Source: Anaerolineae bacterium (GTDB lineage: Bacteria > Chloroflexota > Anaerolineae > B4-G1 > SLSP01). Taken from it: a DNA stretch of 8,778 nucleotides. A program made the position numbers and the translations under genes. Below are positions 7,232 through 8,778 of the stretch, piece by piece. The notes beneath the pieces are model-generated. The model did no database searches. It saw only the letters and a list, made by a program, of their open reading frames with translations, and was not told the DNA's origin. The stretch lies in the NCBI GenBank assembly GCA_016928755.1, contig JAFGKB010000220.1, positions 1 through 8,778 on the forward strand, written 5' to 3'. The stretch's first letter is position 1. Each line of letters opens with the position of its first letter.

Positions 7232-8778
7232 TTAAACCCCGGCCTTAAGGTCCAAGACCTCGAAAGCCAAATCGGGTTCACTATGCCCTTTGACCTGGAT
7301 ATAGCCTAATTCCCTACTCACTACATAATCCTGCACAAGATTATAGGCCGTGGTGTTTAGCAAAACTTGATTAGCTTTTGCGAATCCCTGAAACCGGAAG
7401 GCGAGATTAACACTATCACCAATAGCCGTATAATTCTGTAACCGAGTAGAGCCAATATTCCCCACAACACCAGGACCGGTAACAATCCCAATACCAAAAC
7501 TAAGCCGCCGGTTTTCAGGCATATGACAATGCATCTCGGTAATTGATTTTTGCATAGCTAAAGCAGCCCGCACAGCTCGCAAGGCATGGTTAGTCTGTGG
7601 TAACGGGGCATTAAAGATCGCCATAACAGCATCGCCCATAAACTTATCCAAAGTTCCATCCTCGCTAAGTACCGCCTCCGCCGCGACATTCAAATGCCGG
7701 TTAAGAACTTCTACTAATACTTCAGGTTCAAAATTCTCACTAAACGAAGTAAAACCCCGTATATCAGCAAATAAAATAGTAAGATTCTGCCGCACACCAC
7801 CTAATCGGACACTGGTAGGATCAGACAATAACTGCTCCACTACCCGTGGAGCCACATAGCGTTCAAAAGTGCCGCGCACCTGCCGCACCTGCTCTTCCAA
7901 CTTCCTACGTTCTGTCAAGTCATCCACAACGATAGCGATCCCGGTTGTGTTCTTATGGTTATCTTTTAATGGACTAAGATGAAGTTGCAGGGCGACTAAC
8001 CCACGCTTAGGCAGAACAGGGTTCAACTCATAGCCGACCACAGAAGTATCACTCTCCTTAACCTTTTTAACCAACCCCTCTATCTGCGCCCCTAACTCCG
8101 GCAAAGCATCTCGGTAATTAAGTCCCATTGTATCATTAGCCTTCACCCCCAGAATCTCCTCCGCAGCCCGATTCAGAATTGTCACCAGGTCCTCGATATC
8201 TGTGGTAATAACCCCGCTGGCAATACTGGCGAAGATATTATCCATATAGTTCTTCATCTCCGCGATTGCGTCACGCTGACTCTTCACATCGGCAAACAGA
8301 CGCGCATTTTGCACCGCTACCGCCGCCTGCCCGGCCAAAGCTACTAATAACTTCTCATCATCCGCAGTAAAGATGTCTTCCCCAGGCAGCCGGGCCAACA
8401 AAACAAATCCTAGCACCTGTCTTTCGCGGGCCTTCAGAGGAGCACCCAGTATTGAATCAACCTTGGCTGCTGAAGTTGTGTCTAATTGATCAGCCGTTAA
8501 GATAAAAGGGTCAGCAATGCCAAATGAAGACGCTAGGAAAGAAGCTATATTTTCCGTCACCCATTTTTGTAAAGCAAAATCGCCCGAACCGGATTGCAAG
8601 CTCAATAGGTTATCCTTATCAAGAAGTAAGACAACACCTACATCCGCGCGGATAATACGGGAAGCTTCAGCCAAGACTAAATCAGGGATCTCATCGGGAT
8701 CAAGAGAAGCACTAATAGTATCCCCAATACTATACAGCAGATTAATCTCCCGGTAACGCTCTAAGGTTTCCTCTGCCA
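7232..8778 (-). CDS. GAF-PAS-class III adenylate/guanylate cyclase (N-terminus beyond right edge)
   Basis: The frame is open to the right edge, giving 514 visible codons. A TTG at 8674 could be taken as a start, but the 34 codons before it encode good GAF-type sequence (ERYREINLLYSIGDTISASL, 6-25), so the gene extends off-window. Numbering from the first visible codon, a GAF domain spans about 12-155, a PAS domain about 175-290 (MDNIFASIASGVITTD, 178-193), then a linker with FERYVAPRVVEQLL (304-317). The cyclase domain runs from about 330 to 510. Metal aspartates are Asp338 (FADIRGFT) and Asp382 (GDAVMA). Purine-contact residues are Lys378 (LDKF) and Thr450 (YTAIGD), and the transition-state residues are Asn457 and Arg461. 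The Lys/Thr pair is typical of class IIIb adenylate cyclases, some of which respond to bicarbonate, so cAMP is the likely product. The GAF and PAS domains suggest control by a small ligand or redox signal. No membrane helix is seen in the visible part. Confidence 0.92.
   Translation of the reverse strand, partial: AEETLERYREINLLYSIGDTISASLDPDEIPDLVLAEASRIIRADVGVVLLLDKDNLLSLQSGSGDFALQKWVTENIASFLASSFGIADPFILTADQLDTTSAAKVDSILGAPLKARERQVLGFVLLARLPGEDIFTADDEKLLVALAGQAAVAVQNARLFADVKSQRDAIAEMKNYMDNIFASIASGVITTDIEDLVTILNRAAEEILGVKANDTMGLNYRDALPELGAQIEGLVKKVKESDTSVVGYELNPVLPKRGLVALQLHLSPLKDNHKNTTGIAIVVDDLTERRKLEEQVRQVRGTFERYVAPRVVEQLLSDPTSVRLGGVRQNLTILFADIRGFTSFSENFEPEVLVEVLNRHLNVAAEAVLSEDGTLDKFMGDAVMAIFNAPLPQTNHALRAVRAALAMQKSITEMHCHMPENRRLSFGIGIVTGPGVVGNIGSTRLQNYTAIGDSVNLAFRFQGFAKANQVLLNTTAYNLVQDYVVSRELGYIQVKGHSEPDLAFEVLDLKAGV

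Noticed and set aside
8672..8674. TTG at 8674 as the start of the cyclase gene
   Set aside because: The frame continues upstream with typical GAF-domain sequence to the window edge and no stop, so the TTG is an internal leucine codon.
1..8778. CRISPR arrays, tRNA genes, insertion sequences or attachment repeats
   Set aside because: No regularly spaced repeats, cloverleaf-like segments, transposase motifs or terminal inverted repeats were seen; nearly the whole window is coding.

Overview
All credible genes in this window lie on the minus strand, so the biological reading order is from the right edge to the left edge. The protein families suggest a bacterium with elaborate signalling and conflict genes, most likely a Chloroflexota member and less likely a cyanobacterium or actinobacterium. 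The grounds are an effector-associated-type (EAD) domain, a KGGVGRT-NB-ARC STAND protein, a GAF-PAS-class III cyclase and an F420-type flavin/deazaflavin oxidoreductase together at moderate G+C (about half, by eye). This assignment rests on recollection of families, not on a search.

Layout, in transcription order: (1) the 3' part of a GAF-PAS-class III nucleotide cyclase entering from the right edge (7232-8778); (2) a TIM-barrel-like hypothetical protein with a C-terminal membrane helix (6198-7217); (3) a deazaflavin (F420)-dependent nitroreductase-family protein, also with a C-terminal hydrophobic tail (5566-6147); (4) a DUF4139 (mucoidy-inhibitor-like) protein with a C-terminal coiled coil (3557-5500); (5) a 373-residue protein with an N-terminal EAD-like helical domain and an unrecognised alpha/beta C-terminal domain (2408-3529); (6) a large KGGVGR-motif ATPase fused to an NB-ARC STAND module and a winged helix, running off the left edge (1-2408). 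The gaps are 14, 50, 65 and 27 nt, and the last pair overlaps by one base (TAATG). No gap contains a convincing terminator or promoter, so the six genes look like one operon, open at both ends. No stretch of 300 bases lacks a gene, and no tRNA, rRNA, CRISPR array or insertion sequence was seen.

How the genes may work together: genes 5 and 6 have the look of an NTP-dependent conflict or signalling module. A STAND switch with a second, variant P-loop ATPase is translationally coupled to an EAD-bearing partner. The nucleotide cyclase upstream keeps every catalytic residue. It may sit in the same transcript, which raises the possibility that cyclic nucleotide output and STAND activation share one regulon. 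The DUF4139, TIM-barrel-like and F420-type genes between them have no obvious role in such a module and may be housekeeping passengers or membrane or redox accessories. The functional link is inference from gene order only.
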